Shown here: positions 32,905 to 44,425 of the stretch, in pieces
Layout of the letters: each line of letters begins with the position of its first letter
How positions within the stretch are numbered: position 1 is the first letter of the stretch
Assembly (NCBI GenBank): GCA_002633025.1
Contig: NMRB01000487.1
Location: 290,876-354,875, forward strand
Source of the DNA: Notospermus geniculatus
Lineage: Eukaryota > Nemertea > Pilidiophora > Heteronemertea > Lineidae
Length of the DNA stretch: 64,000 bases
Direction of reading: 5' to 3'
The notes under the pieces: model-generated
What the model saw: only the letters and a program-made list of their open reading frames with translations
Told to the model about the DNA's origin: nothing
The model's database searches: none
Translations under genes and position numbers: made by a program

Positions 32905-33150
32905 GGAGCGCGGGCTGTGGACTGTGGACTCGTGATCAGAAGGTCGCGGGTTCGATCCCCGGCCGTGCCACTCTGTAACTCTCAACTGGCCTGAAATGTC
33001 CATCGTGTGCGCTGTATTGTGGCTGCCCTTTGGTTTCTACAGAAAGGTTTCTGAATCATAGGCTGGGGTAATAATGTGTGAAGCGCTTAGAGAGTGTAAT
33101 ACGCTATGAAGCGCTATATAAGAACTCACCATTATTTATTATTAAACGAG
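32905..33150 (+). mobile_element. tRNA-derived SINE
   Basis: The head contains GCGGGTTCGATCCCCGGC (box B) followed by CGTGCCA. The body runs to a tail with GTGAAGCGCTTAGAGAGTG and GAAGCGCTATATAAGA, then ATTATTTATTATTA. Such AGCGCTATATAA tails are shared with the 3' ends of CR1/L2-type LINEs, whose RT probably moved it. Confidence 0.7.
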
Positions 33151-33834
33151 CCCTGGCCAGGTCGATTTGACCAGAGAAAGATGTTTTCCAATCCTAGTGC
33201 CGCCTGGGTCCTGAACCCACGGATAATACACGCAATGGGCTCATCCTGCTCATTTCACTGTACCCACCCCGTGGTCGGCCTGTTTATGGGTTCAACGGCG
33301 TGGGCTCAGGTCATTGGTATAGTTACCCGTAAAAATGTCAGTGAATGTGGTGAAATACCAGTCGAGTGGTAAATCGACCAAGCTGGTATGCATGGTGACC
33401 GGTGAAAACACCATTCAAGTACCAGTCAATATTGACCAGTAACCTACACTTGACTAGTAATGGTTGGTAAAAGACTGGTAATTTGAGTGGTAAATGACAG
33501 AACCGGCAAGAATGTGAAATCCACTAAAAATGAAATCGACAAAGGAAATAAATATTCATTTGTATTAGAATTATGCAAGATACATATTCCTAAAGAGTTA
33601 TTCATTTCCAGTAATTATTTTCTTGGAAATGACAGTGATTCTACTGATTCTACAGCAAAACGTTCATTGCATAGAATAAGTACACATTCATTCCAATTGG
33701 CCGTTTCGTTATCTTCACTGAGGTGGTCGCATAATAGACGAACGTAACTTTTAACACTCAGTGGTCCTTCTTGGCACAATATGCATATATTTTGTCAGGG
33801 AGGAGGTGGGACCCTGATAAACATGAATTAAATA

Positions 33835-34060
33835 AGGTTGAGTGAACTTGTCCCATGGATATCCTGAACCCGTCACATATGTTGACTGAACTTGCTCAAT
33901 GGATTCCTTGAACCCATCACAAGGGTTGAGTGAACTTTCCCTATGGGTGCCCTAAACCCATCACAAGGGTTGAGTGAACTTGCCCCATGGATGCCCTGAA
34001 CCCAGCAGAAAGGCTGATAAAACTTTCCCTATGGGTCTTCTGAACCCATCTTATGTGGGT
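33835..34060 (+). repeat. Minisatellite, unit about 60 bp
   Basis: The phrases GTTGAGTGAACTTGCCCCATG and CCTGAACCCATCACAAGG (with variants) recur four to five times. It lies inside the 32646-34177 TIR element near the right end. Confidence 0.7.
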
Positions 34061-34185
34061 ACAGTGAGCTCATAAGACTGAACACGTTACCGTGAGCATG
34101 CGTGTCCTGTGTCCAGGAAGTGGACAAGGGATAAACCCAGTGGCATGGGTTCAGCGAACACGTTCGTTTTTACAGTGTGACTTTT

Positions 34186-35068
34186 TATACGAATTTCGAA
34201 ATTTCAAATTTCATTTTTAGCCCGCTTGGCCCATAGGCCAAAAGGGCTTATGCTGTGCTTGGCGCCTTTAGTGGTGGTCTGTCGTGCGTGCTTTAGTGCG
34301 TGCGTGTGTCCGTAAACTTTTCCCTTGTCAGATGGATAGCGCCTTCAGTTTTTGACGGATCATTTTCATATTGCATATGGGTGTGTATGACCAGAAAATC
34401 TAGGTCAAGTTCGATTTTGGGTGCGATGCGATTCCTACTTTGGCCAGTAGGGGGCGTTTTGTGAAAAAATTCAAAGGCCTGTATTTTGAGAATGGCTTGA
34501 GCTATCGCGATGAAACTTTGTATGTATGTACCTCTAGTTTGTGGTGACTTGCACACGAAGTTTCGGCGCAATCTGATTCTTGACTTTGCCACTAGGGGGC
34601 CAAAATGAAAATATCAAATTTTTCCTTGTCAGATGGATAGCGCCTTCAGTTTTTGAAGGATCATTTTCATATTGCATACAGGTGTGTATGACCAAAAAAT
34701 CTAGGTCAAGTTCGATTTTGGGTGCGATGCGATTCCTATTTTGGTAGGTAGGGGGCGTTTTGTGAAAAACTTAAAAGGGCTATATTTTGATAATCGTTTG
34801 AGCTATTGTATTGAACCTTTGTATGCATTTACCTCTAGGTTGTAGGGACTTCCTGACGAAGTATTGGTGAAATCTAATTCTTGACTTTGCCACCAGGAGG
34901 CCAAAACCAAACTCACAAAATCTGCTATGTACGCTTTGGTCACAGATATTGTCAAAGATGGCTTGTATGGGATTCTGATATGGCTTATGCTTTCCACCGC
35001 TGTGCTAAAAAAGCCAAGCGGGCACAGTGCCTTTGGCACTATTTTTTTTCAAATTCGAATTCAAATTC
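34186..35068. mobile_element. Element with 300-bp tandem duplication
   Basis: TAGCCCGCTTGGCCC near 34218 and GCCAAGCGGGCAC near 35011 are inverted ends. The interior holds two direct copies of about 300 bp (34318-34619 and 34622-34915), each starting CTTGTCAGATGGATAGCGCC and containing GTTCGATTTTGGGTGCGATG. The frames crossing it are not coding. Confidence 0.65.
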
Positions 35069-35071
35069 AAG

Positions 35072-35888
35072 CCCTATTAAAATAATATGCGATACCATAG
35101 GATATACCATAGAGAATACCACAGACAATTACCATAGATTTTCTATGATGCTTGTCTACGGTGTTTTGAAACAGTGTATGGTACTTTTCCTATGGTACCA
35201 ATATGATACCATAAGAACTTTATGGTTCATCAATTTCTATGGTAATCTTTTTATGGTATAATAATGTTGTATTATTCTATGGTTTATACCCTTTCTATGG
35301 TGTTCTGCTGTATGGTATTCCACCATAAACCACAGAGGGTACCATGTAAAATGCTTGAAAACAGTAAAGTTTGTCAAGACTCAGATTTTGACTTGTGAAG
35401 AGACTTCTCCAAAAGTGTATGTTTAATGTTTTGCCAGGTATTCTGTTTTACCATAAAAAACGTTTAGTATGATATTCTCGCTCACAATTGCAGACCAACT
35501 GCAACCAACATCAGAAATGATGAGTGCCTATAGTAAGCAAGAATCTTATACATTTATAAATCAGAACATTTAACTCCTCGTTTTTTTTCAATGGGAAAAA
35601 CTTTTTCCCATTTTCATCCCTTGTACCATAGGAATACCATAGAACCATAGGAAACCACAGTACCATAAATTAATACCATAGCACCATGACATTCTATACT
35701 ACCATAAATTAATACCATAGAACCATAGCATACCATAGTACCATAAATGGGAATCATAAGTACCATAAATTAATACCATAGTACCGTAAAATACCATGGG
35801 TACAATAGCAATATACCATACAATACCATAAATACCATAGGATACCACAGGATACCATAAGGTACCATAGCTATTTTTTTTAATAGGG
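35072..35888. mobile_element. TIR element filled with TACCATAG repeats
   Basis: The ends CCCTATTAAAA and TTTTAATAGGG frame arrays of TACCATAG, TACCATAAA and TACCACAG words, dense at 35085-35340 and 35620-35870, with a unique centre. Many words are read on both strands (CTATGGTA). It is a non-autonomous element with minisatellite subtermini. Confidence 0.75.
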
Positions 35889-35934
35889 AGCGTACATGTT
35901 CTAGAACATATTCTGCAAATGTTTACCCTATATT

Positions 35935-36083
35935 ACATTAAGTAAAATAATGCGTCGATTCATTGCTGAATGAACTATAAGCTTATAATCCCATTTCGGG
36001 GAACCTTTCAAGCAAGAAAGATATGGGAACGGAAACTGAACACTCCTGTCGTGCGAGACTTTGAAATATTAACGCTAATTTCT
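35935..36083 (-). repeat. 3' flank of tandem unit A
   Basis: CGTCGATTCATTGCTGAATG, followed by GAACTATAAGC and CAAGCAAGAAAG, is shared with 42605-42670 (unit C) and 46768-46850 (unit B). It marks the downstream edge of the repeated gene unit. Confidence 0.7.
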
Positions 36084-36390
36084 TTAGTATGGCAAGCACT
36101 CCCAACGCTTCACTGAAAAAAGCTTATCCCGACCGTTTTGTTCATCAACAGAAATGTTGCGATAGAAATCATCAAATCTCGTCATAACGCATACATCATG
36201 TCCATCCATATTGGAAATGAACGAGATGCACTCTGACGTCATGACGCAAAGAATGGAACATTCGATTGCAGACAGTCCTGGAAAGAATCCCACAAGCGCT
36301 GATTTTGGCACGCTCTTATAGAATAAAGCTTCGAACGTTTTGCCTGAAATTAAGTTGCACTGGTTAGAAAGGGGCACTTTGACCTTATCA
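36084..36390 (-). CDS. LamG-PAN gene copy A, exon 2 (PAN/apple domain)
   Basis: Second exon of a secreted two-domain protein. The acceptor reads CATTTTGCAG followed by TGATAAGGTC; the phase is 2, which matches the donor of exon 1 at 39957. The exon encodes 101 residues: NQCNLISGKTFEALF, a GLSAIECSILCVMTSECISF core with the paired cysteines of a PAN/apple fold, DVCVMTRFDDFYRN, and WECLPY before TAA at 36084. Five to six cysteines are spaced as in PAN domains, which bind protein or sugar ligands outside the cell. This exon is intact; exon 1 of this copy has a stop. The family has no name that I know. Confidence 0.75.
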
Positions 36391-36547
36391 CTGCAAAATG
36401 CACCTTTTCGCCGGTGTGAGATGTCCGGACCCCCCCCCCCCTCGTTCAAGGGTCGACGCGAATTCGACGCCGCACTGGCGTCGAATTCTCAGCTGCCGAA
36501 ATTTCCTCCACCGACGAATACCTGGCGAGTTAAAAAAAATTGAGTGT

Positions 36548-36656
36548 CGTATTTAGAACGTTCCTTCGACGTTAAGGTCGACCTTAAGTCTATTGTAAAA
36601 CATCGAGAACAATAGATTTAAGGTAGACCTTAATGTTAAGGAACGTTCTAAAATAC
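36548..36656. mobile_element. Hairpin MITE in copy A intron
   Basis: The arms GTATTTAGAACGTTCCTT and AAGGAACGTTCTAAAATAC, with an inner AAGGTCGACCTTAA, form a 109-bp foldback. It lies 160 bp inside the presumed intron. Confidence 0.75.
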
Positions 36657-37148
36657 GGCCCATAGTGTCGAGTCTCTGAAGTAAATAATTTTCCTAACAG
36701 TCGAATTCCTGTCGAGTAGATTTTAACGAAAACGGCGCGCTCCTGGCGGGACGGTGAGCCGCAGAAGCCTGGCGCAGACGGGAGCTTCCTCCTTAAGGCA
36801 AGTGCTTTGAATGAACTTTTCCGTTAGCAGGAAGCTCCCGTGTGCACCTGGCTTGACGGATGCGTGTCGATTGACGACAGAACTTTGTCACGAAGGCCAT
36901 GTGCGGTTTCCTAACCTCCCTTCTAGGACAGTAGTGCCTATACAGCATACAGTGACAAGCCAGAGAGCATCGTTCGGTGGCCCACCCGTGCAGAAGGGGA
37001 GAAATCAGCGAATCGGTGGCCCAGCAAAGGTGTTTGGTGGGCCATCGTATGTAGTCGTTGTATTTTAATCAAAAGAAACATTTTTTTTACTTTATAAGTG
37101 TTCTTTCTTTTGCTGTTTACATGTAGGCCTACTGTTAATCCTCGATCG

Positions 37149-37421
37149 TACACTGAAAAAAAATTCCGGCTAGTGTTGAGTACTTTGGACTACTCATCAG
37201 TCATTTTGTCTGTGAGATGAGTAGAAAGGTACTAATCGGGTACTCATCGGGTACTCAGCGGGCCAAGGAGCTACATTTGGAGTTCCTTACTACTCGCTAT
37301 GAGTATCTTTCTACTAGCTACGAGTATCTTTCTACTCAATATGAGTACCTTTCTACTCATCTCACGGACAAAACGAGTACCCCGAAGGTACTCAACATGA
37401 TTAGGATTTTTTTTCAGTGTA
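37149..37421. mobile_element. TIR element with GAGTAYYTTTCTACTC repeats
   Basis: The ends TACACTGAAAAAAAATTCC and GGATTTTTTTTCAGTGTA frame tandem units of GAGTATCTTTCTACT. It resembles the other CACTG-ended elements in this window. Confidence 0.7.
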
Positions 37422-37711
37422 GCCATCCCACTGTGTGTCGAATTCCTGGCGTTCTCACTAAACTGCTGGCGAAAGAAAGGCGAGTTCCTGGCTGTTGAAG
37501 AAATAAGCAGTGTTGAAGAAATCAGCAGTGTTGAATTCCTGGCGAAAGTGTTGGTGGTTCTGGGTGAACTGATGCCGGTCGATTCCTGGGCGAACATTTT
37601 CCCTTTAAGTGTCGAATGTCTGAACGGGAGGGGGAGGTCCAGACATCTCAATGGCCGGTACATAAGTATAATGAAGATGTCGATCAACGGGTATTGACCC
37701 ACTATACTTGG

Positions 37712-38519
37712 CCGCACTATCAGCAGGGTATTGGAAAACAGAGAAATCAAGAAATGAAGAAATCGAGAACTCCCATGATCGATTAGTTTAACCATCACCT
37801 ATGGAATGCCAAAGTGGAATTTATTCAAGACTGATTTTTCGCTCAAGTTTTGAACAAATACAGTCCAAGATTTTAATTTCCAAGAATTGTACAAATTTCC
37901 CCCAAGGTTTATAAATTATCGTTCAATATCTGAAAAATTGATGACGTGCATGACGTGCATGAATAACCCGGGTGCATGTCTTCATTTTCATGAATTTTCT
38001 TTTTGCATGGCAACTTTGATGTCTTGGACACTTCCGGTAAACAGTCATGCAGTAGGATCATTGCTCAAAAGGGCTGAAAATTAACGCTATACCTCCTCCA
38101 GGGTTTGGAATAGGGAGCTAAGACCAATCCCTACAACTTTTCAAAAGGGACCCATAGTAAATTCTCAAGCACTTAGGAGCTGCAGGCCTAATTCGAGACA
38201 CTTCCGGTAAGCAGCCATACAGTGGGATTATTGCCAGAAGGGGCTGAAAATTACAGCTATACCTACCATAATTTGGGAATAGGGAGATAAGACCAATCCC
38301 GACAACTTTTCAAAAGGGACCTATNGTGTCATATGCTGGTTTGGTGCAGGTGATGTTCTGCACGATAACCTACTATGCTTGTCTTTATTTGCGGCAATAA
38401 CTGCCCATACTGAATAGATGCAGAACGACATAGGTCCAACTAATCGATCTTGGGAGTTCTCGATTTCTTCATTTCTTGATTTCTCTGTTTACCAATACCC
38501 CTATCAGCATGCAGTGCGG
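37712..38519. mobile_element. Dispersed TIR repeat, same family as 11.9-14.25 kb
   Basis: The arms CCGCACTATCAGCAGGGTAT and its complement are about 75 bp long, and include CAAGAAATGAAGAAATCGAG. The interior holds two tandem copies of GACCAATCCC-GACAACTTTTCAAAAGGGACC (38125 and 38290) shared with 13984-14050. An N lies at 38325. It is inserted in the copy A intron. Confidence 0.7.
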
Positions 38520-39029
38520 GACTCGGTTGTGCAAATTTCATGGCCATGTCGAATTAGCGGACCGCTGTCGAATTAGCGGAACCAGCGGAAACAACGGAAC
38601 CAGCGGAACCTGGTCTGCAGCCGACAGAACGAACACGTGAATCGTCCTTGCTTCGTTCAGCTGTTGACTGAAAGCAACACGCGACTCGGTGTTGGTAAGC
38701 AACACGCGGCTGCAGTCATGATGTGCGGATTGAGACCTAAATGTAGGCCCTAGGCATGCTAGGTCTAGGTTAGGCTACAGGTGGGCCCACATGGCCCAGG
38801 CCTACTGTAGACCTAGTTTTTTCGGCGCCTAACAATTCTATTTGAACAGTGCAGTTATTATTTAAAAAACAACATTGTTTTTCCTTGAAGTTCCGCTGGT
38901 TCAGCTAATTCGACATGGCCAAATTTCATGAAGTGAACTCCTTCAACGTGCAACCAAATTCGGGTATGATTCGTAGTTACCAAGTACATGTATCTGTATT
39001 TTGTAAGGTCGGTGTAATGTTGTTCAGTT

Positions 39030-39750
39030 TGGCCATTTTTTGTGTGACTCCCATTGTTTAGAACACACTGGGAAACTGACTGGCTGTTCCTCTGTGTGTC
39101 GCTAATTGTCAAGTCGCACCTTATCCCGTCAATCTATTATAATGTCACAGTGAAAAACGTTACACAGGGTTTATTCATTAATAAGCACTACATGTATTTT
39201 GGGGCTTATTTGTTGAGCCGCTCGATGAGCAGTACGTAGATTCAGTCTTATTTATCGAAGTAGCTTGACTTAAGTGGGGTTCACACTAGGTTGCACCAGG
39301 TTGCTGCAACGGGCAATTTGTTGCAGTCTACCTGTGACGATTACACATTGCAACATCCAGTGTGATCTAGTTGCAACAAGTTGCAGGCCCGTTTACACAT
39401 GCAACTTTCATGAAACTTTTCAGTCTCATCAAGTTTATGCAACAAGTTGCATGAAGTTGCATATGAAAAGTTCTTAACAGGCCTCAAATTGAGCTTTGCC
39501 GGCTGATCTGGCGATAAAGACACGCCTCCTCATGAATATGCATAATGGCGCCGGCCGCTTTAGTTCGGAGGTCGCACAGTTCTACTACTCTTTTTTTATA
39601 AAGAAACAGAAATGGTCATCTTCATATTCATGCACAGCCCTATTAAAATCGGCAAAGGACCTATATGTAGATCCTTCTAGCAATTTTCGACGGTCATCGA
39701 TGCCACTGCGCCAGAAACTGAATTCGTCATGTTTGCCTTCAATTTAGGAA
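39030..39750 (-). repeat. Intron block shared by tandem units A, B and C
   Basis: The words TAGAACACACTGGGAAAC, GAGCCGCTCGATGAGCAGTA and ATGAATATGCATAATGGCGCC recur in unit B (47650-48140) and, diverged, in unit C (45250-45760). In unit A it has gained a further insertion (39270-39480, GCAACAAGTTGCA words). It shows that whole genes with introns were duplicated. Confidence 0.7.
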
Positions 39751-39956
39751 GACAAATCAGTTCTGACTGGTTAATGTCAAATTTGCTTGGTTGACTCAGA
39801 TCAAATACATAAAAATAAATGAATAAATAGCCACTTTATTTTGCAACGTAATCTTTACAATGCCAAAGTAAAGGGTTTGTCAAGGATAATGGTAGTTTTC
39901 GAAATGGAATGTAAGTCTGTTCCGCAAATCACAATACCGGTATTAGCCTTCTTTAC

Positions 39957-40777
39957 CCACCTTCCGTTAATAAACTGTATTCCTCGACCAAGGGCAACGG
40001 TGCACCAAGTTCGTGGGAAATGAAAAGCAACCTTGTGATACTGACGGTCTCATCTGGCCTCCCACCCTGGCCAAAATGTAACACGGTCTTGTTGTTGGAA
40101 AATGTAGGTCCGTACTTCCACGCTCTACGAAATCATATCTTCAACACACGTTTACCGTCGACACAAAATAAAAAGACCGGCGGGTCATATTCCCAAGAGC
40201 TTGATGGTATAATGAATCTGAAGGTGAAATCATACCACCGTCCCAAACGAAATGACTTCCCAGAGACGTATTCATTTTTCATATAATGTTTGCTCTTGAT
40301 ACTTCGACATTGAACAATGCATACTTTTACTACGCCTCTCTGGTTGTTGACAGCCACTCCGATTCTTCCAGAACTGCCTTCACCTCTGAGTGTCTGCTTA
40401 ATGTTCGAAAGATAAAACGATACCGCGCGATTATTACGTGCATCAAATCGGATTTTGAATGCAAGGGTGAATCCATCTTTTACGGGAAATGTGCCCATAA
40501 ACGACTCAACATGTCTTGTATGTCTTTGGTTCCGACTTTTCAAATGGAGAGCACCACCGTTAAGTCCGGATGGACCATTTGTCAACAGGGAACGGTCCAT
40601 TCCCACAAGTGGCGTGTAGCTGCCGACTTCATTCAGATATGGCGAAAATTTGTCGAGAGGCCAGTACAGCACCTTACATCCTACAGTACGGCTGACAAGA
40701 AGACCCCACACAAGAAGCAAAATCCTGCCTTGCGTAACACCCCGCAGAAAAGAAAACGCTTGGTACCGTTTGTTCAT
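39957..40777 (-). pseudogene. LamG-PAN gene copy A, exon 1 (signal peptide, LamG), one stop
   Basis: First exon of the secreted protein. It starts at ATG 40777 (MNKRYQAFSF), followed by the hydrophobic signal RILLLVWGLLVSRTVG. The mature part begins CKVLYWPLDKFSP and runs through GPSGLNGGALHLK, FPVKDGFTLAFKIRFD, SGRIGVAVNNQRG, RWYDFTFRFIIPSSSWEY and FCVDGKRVLKI, the beta-sandwich pattern of a laminin-G/concanavalin-like domain. TGA at 40133-40135 replaces an Arg codon (AGA in copy B) about 60 codons before the donor GG|GTAAAG at 39957. Beyond it the frame stays open to the donor. The full protein would be about 375 residues. Either a recent pseudogene or a base error. Confidence 0.75.
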
Positions 40778-41099
40778 ATCTGCGAGTTTCAAGCTATCTC
40801 CCAAAACGTACCAAAGTACCAACACCGAAGACTGAGACAACCATATTTAGACCCATGTAATGGCACGATATCAGTTGAAATATTCAATCCTTAATTGCTA
40901 AACAACATGGTACACATGCCTCACCTATTCTAACATCAAGACAACAATACACAAGATGTATCGTAGAAGGCCTCCTAGTGAAATAAGACCTGCCAAAGGG
41001 GGACGCCCGGGGGGGGGGACGACAGGTAGGAGTACGTCTACCTAAAATGTACGGAACCTACTTCGCGATGGCTGCCATAGCAGCCATATTTCAATTTTG

Positions 41100-41650
41100 A
41101 ATCGACGCCATTTTCAAATGAACTTTTACGCTACTGGACTGTTGGTCGATCTTGGGTTAGATAAACATTTGGGTCAGATATGGTCGACGGTGGTTATGGG
41201 ATGGTTCGGAGCGAGGTCAGACTTGGTATATTTCGGGTTAGACAAATGGCTAGTTCAGCAATCCGATTGATTTTGGGTGAGACAAATGGTTTGGTTAGGA
41301 TTCCGGTTGGGGTCAGACAAATAGAAGGAATACATGTATGTCGACGAACCACGCACAGAAGGTTTCTCATTAAAGTCACCATTAAACGTCAATCATTGAA
41401 GGAATGAACAGTTTATGTCATGTGATGTTTTTCGTGATCGCCATCGGACACAAAATAAAATTCTAATGAATACACTTCTCTCATTTGCTACCGCTTTTCA
41501 GTGATTAACTTGCCAGACGACGAACAAGACTTTGATGGTGGCTTTCAGATGCCTTTTTGTCGATAACAATTTCGTCAAACTGATCAATACATGACTCGAT
41601 GGAAAACAAAAGACACAATCCATTCTGCGTTGGCTGGTCAGTTTTAGGCC
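41100..41650 (-). promoter_or_regulatory. 5' flank of copy A (repeated in B, traces in C and D)
   Basis: GATCTTGGGTTAGATAAAC, GATTGATTTTGGGTGAGACA and GATCAATACATGACTCGATG recur at 51290-51720. The region lies 350-850 bp upstream of the LamG start, so it likely includes the promoter; no TATA box stands out. CATGTCATGTGATG and ACAAAATAAAATTC are also conserved. Confidence 0.5.
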
Positions 41651-42054
41651 TACGGGGATTCAGGCAGGGTAATGGGGACGATAGCCGACTTTTTCAATAG
41701 ATGTCACTAGTGGTTAAAACTATTGAAATGAAACTGGTCCTGATCAATTTCCCACACAAAATGGGTTCATTGTATTTTAGGACAGGTGTAATAGATCAGA
41801 CTGCCCTACACATAGGATGCCCGGCCGGGCATCCTGTACTAAAAATTTCCGATATTAGTTGTCCGATAGGGCAATGAAAATAAACTAAGTCCTGATTGTA
41901 TTTCATTGATTTCAAAAGAATCCCAAAAAAGAGGGTGGTTGAAGATAATAATAAACAAATGTGTATTGGTTGCTGTTGGAAGACATGAAATTAGTAGTTA
42001 AATGATGATATGTTATGTAAATAACGTTTATAACTTATAACAATTTCAAATAAA

Positions 42055-42155
42055 GAATGGTTACTAGCGGGGTTCGAACCTACGGTCAAGGGAGTCGAAA
42101 TCTGAAAGGAAAGAAAGTCATTAGTACACCGGCCTTAACCCACACACCCACTGGG
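42055..42155 (-). other. tRNA-like sequence
   Basis: On the minus strand GTGGGTTAAGGCCGG (box A-like) is followed about 55 bp later by GGTTCGAACCCC (box B). The gap could be a long variable arm or an intron, but the acceptor stem does not pair cleanly. A SINE head or tRNA pseudogene is most likely. Confidence 0.4.
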
Positions 42156-42315
42156 GACGGCTGGCAGCGGACCGAATTTTTTCTTTCTTTTGTCGTCAAA
42201 ATAGACGAGGCGATCCGCTTGAATACGATCAGTGAAGGCATGAAATCCGACACAGGGCATTCCGTATCAGCGGGCATTCTGATCTATGATAGTTGTAGTG
42301 AAAACTACTGCCCTA

Positions 42316-42389
42316 GATACAGATTGCCCGGTGGGCAATAAAAAACGGCGTTCGGCCGTTTTTTATTGCCCCACCGGGCAATCTGTATC
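42316..42389. repeat. Near-perfect 35-bp hairpin
   Basis: GATACAGATTGCCCGGTGGG and AATAAAAAACGGC pair with the complement after a four-base loop (GTTC), with one base unpaired. A related GGATGCCCGGCCGGGCATCC lies at 41817-41836. It is probably the tip of a foldback element. Confidence 0.75.
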
Positions 42390-42599
42390 ACCGGGCAATG
42401 GTTTCTACTACACCGGGTTTCGGTGTGCTGCCCTCTGTTGAGGTAGCGTCCCCATTCCACTTGAGGCAGATGAAAGTGTGGCTGATTTGCACTATGCATA
42501 TACAAAGAAACATGACCATTGCATGTAAGAATCATTGAAATGAAAAATATACACGCGATGTCACCAACATACATCGCACTTGCATGTGCTTAGGCAAGT

Positions 42600-42960
42600 A
42601 AAACAAAGCGTCGATTCATTGCTGAATGAACTAAGCTGACTCTTCGCAATCCGAAGCAAGAATTATCGTTCTAATACTTATATCAGGATTCACTCTGCCA
42701 ACACCTCATGACAAATCAATGCCTACGGCCACTTCACCCTCCGACTATTCTCCCTTCACTTGGATTGAGCGGGAGTAGGAGTGATAGGAACGCTTGTCAG
42801 GGCACGAGGCCAACACCTAAATCCCAAGTACGACGCGTGGCTGGGCCAGTCCCTCATGTCACAGACAGTGAGTGGCACCTCCTGATAGTAGCAGCGGTCA
42901 GTCAGGCGACCAATAGGTGTCACTACGGCCCAATTCAATGCATAGGGGACGCATTCATGC
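42600..42960 (-). repeat. 3' flank of tandem unit C
   Basis: CGTCGATTCATTGCTGAATG and GCGTGGCTGGGCCAGTCCCT (with CAGACAGTGAGTGGCACC) are shared with 46768-46920 in unit B. It marks the start of the second repeat unit. Confidence 0.7.
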
Positions 42961-43146
42961 TCGATTGAGCACCAATCGGGAGGATATTATTTTGTATGTG
43001 TCCGCTAGAACTTTGCTGCCATCTTTTGAGGATAAGTGCGGCTGACTCCTTTTATTTGCAAGCAAGAAAAGCCTTGGAATACGGAAACTGAAAATCCATC
43101 TGGCAATTAAATTCCTGACATTTCTGTCGTGTGGGACTTCGAAACA

Positions 43147-43491
43147 TCAATGCTGATATCCGAAGTATGGCAAGCACTCCCAACGCTTCTCCTGACCGTT
43201 ATTTTCATCAACAGAAATGTTGCGATAGTACATGACTGTATGTAATCATCAAATATCGTCATAACGCATACATCACGTCCATCGGGAGCGGAGACGCACT
43301 CCATATTGGAAATAAACGAGATGCACTCTGACGTCATGACGCAAAGAATGGAACATTGGATGACAGACAGTCCTCGAAAGAATCCCACAAGCGCTGATTT
43401 TGGCACGCTCTTGTAGAATAAAGCTTCGAACGTTTTACCTGAAATTAAGGTACACTGGTTGGAAAGGAACACTTTGATCTCATCCCTCATG
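43147..43491 (-). pseudogene. LamG-PAN gene copy C, PAN exon, frameshifted
   Basis: Same PAN exon as in copies A and B: NQCTLISGKTFEALF, LSVIQCSILCVMTSECISF, DVCVMTIFDDY. The acceptor CATTTTGCAG is kept, with six extra bases after it. A 14-bp insertion (ATACAGTCATGTAC) after FDDY shifts the frame; past it, the other frame reads YRNISVDENNG and WECLPY, with an in-frame loss of 15 bp (the residues LFSVK of copy A). No LamG exon exists upstream, so this copy cannot make the original protein. Confidence 0.8.
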
Positions 43492-44030
43492 CTGCAAAAT
43501 GCGTCTTTTTGCCGGTGTAAGTAATATTTCAACTAGCATAGAGACAATCGCTAGACAGTTGATTACATTTTGATATGACTAGAACAGAACGAAGACACGG
43601 TGATCGAGGTGGGATCACTGGCGATCAATAGAGGTACCGGTACTGTCAGGCCACGAGATATATTACCGCAATGTTAGGGGACCGTGGCAAAAGACTTTCG
43701 GAGATTTTTCTTTGTATCAGCTGCAGAGATTGCGATCAGCAATGTCAATTCCTCCCACAGTTTCAAACCGCTACCCACTGCGTTACCCGCGCTCCGAAAC
43801 TGCTTCAGTTGATGCGATCCTAAAAGTATCACTAACATGACTAATAGACGGCGTTAACTGTCCGATTCAGGGAATCCCCGCTAGGAATCCGCGAGTATGA
43901 AAATACAGTGTACGTGTACATTTTGACACGTATCCTAGCTAATCAGAAAGTGTTTTACGGCGTTGTCGGTTAAATCTGTGATGATGGCTTATGATTGGCT
44001 CACTCATTCAGCAGTGCCGTCTATTGATGA

Positions 44031-44392
44031 TCCTTCCCTTTTGGGTTGGTTCTGAACCTGGCACTGGCACTGGCACTGGTATAATATTATGGTCAAAAAT
44101 CATGAAAAAAATGTATATATACGTAACAGTTATTATTTTGGAAGATAATAGGGCCAACCTGTTAAAACATGGATCAATTTTGTTGAAAAAAAAACTTTTT
44201 TCTATTTTTTTAGATTTTTCAACACACATGTAATTGATCCATGTTAAACTGGTTGGCCCCATTATCTTATTATCTTCCAAAATAATAACTGTTAGGTAAA
44301 TATACCATTATTCATGATTTCTGACCATAATATGATGCCAGTGCCAGCGTGCCAGTGCCAGGTTTAGAACCAACCCTTCCCTTTTGGCGCCA
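44031..44392. mobile_element. Foldback element with GGCACTGGCACTGG arms
   Basis: The left arm GGGTTGGTTCTGAACCTGGC and the right-arm complement extend over about 140 bp each, including ATAATAACTGTTA and CCAACCTGTTAAACATGGAT variants. The loop is T-rich. It lies in the unit C intron. The two frames through it are mirror images of each other. Confidence 0.75.
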
Positions 44393-44425
44393 ATCATGCC
44401 AGTGTATAGTGGGTCTATCCTATGG

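Larger units (their letters stand above)
32646..34177. mobile_element. 1.5-kb TIR element, CACTGTAAAAA ends
   Basis: It starts CACTGTAAAAATCGGGCG and ends CGTTTTTACAGTG, the same terminal word as 20977-21369. Subterminal regions repeat CATGGGTTCAGCG in both orientations. It carries a SINE (32905-33150) and a minisatellite (33835-34060). No transposase is recognisable. Confidence 0.65.

Noticed and set aside
35072-35888. CRISPR-like array (regular TACCATAG repeats)
   Set aside because: Units are only about 8 bp, spacing is irregular, words occur on both strands, and the host is an animal; it is a minisatellite in a TIR element.
40286-40894. 202-codon plus-strand frame opposite the LamG exon of copy A (and 49880-50446 in copy B)
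   Set aside because: Both are antisense shadows of LamG exons; the minus strand explains the conservation and has splice sites and a signal peptide.
14604-42155. Functional tRNA genes at the tRNA-like sites
   Set aside because: Box A and box B are present, but acceptor stems do not pair at any of the sites; SINE heads or pseudogenes are more likely.
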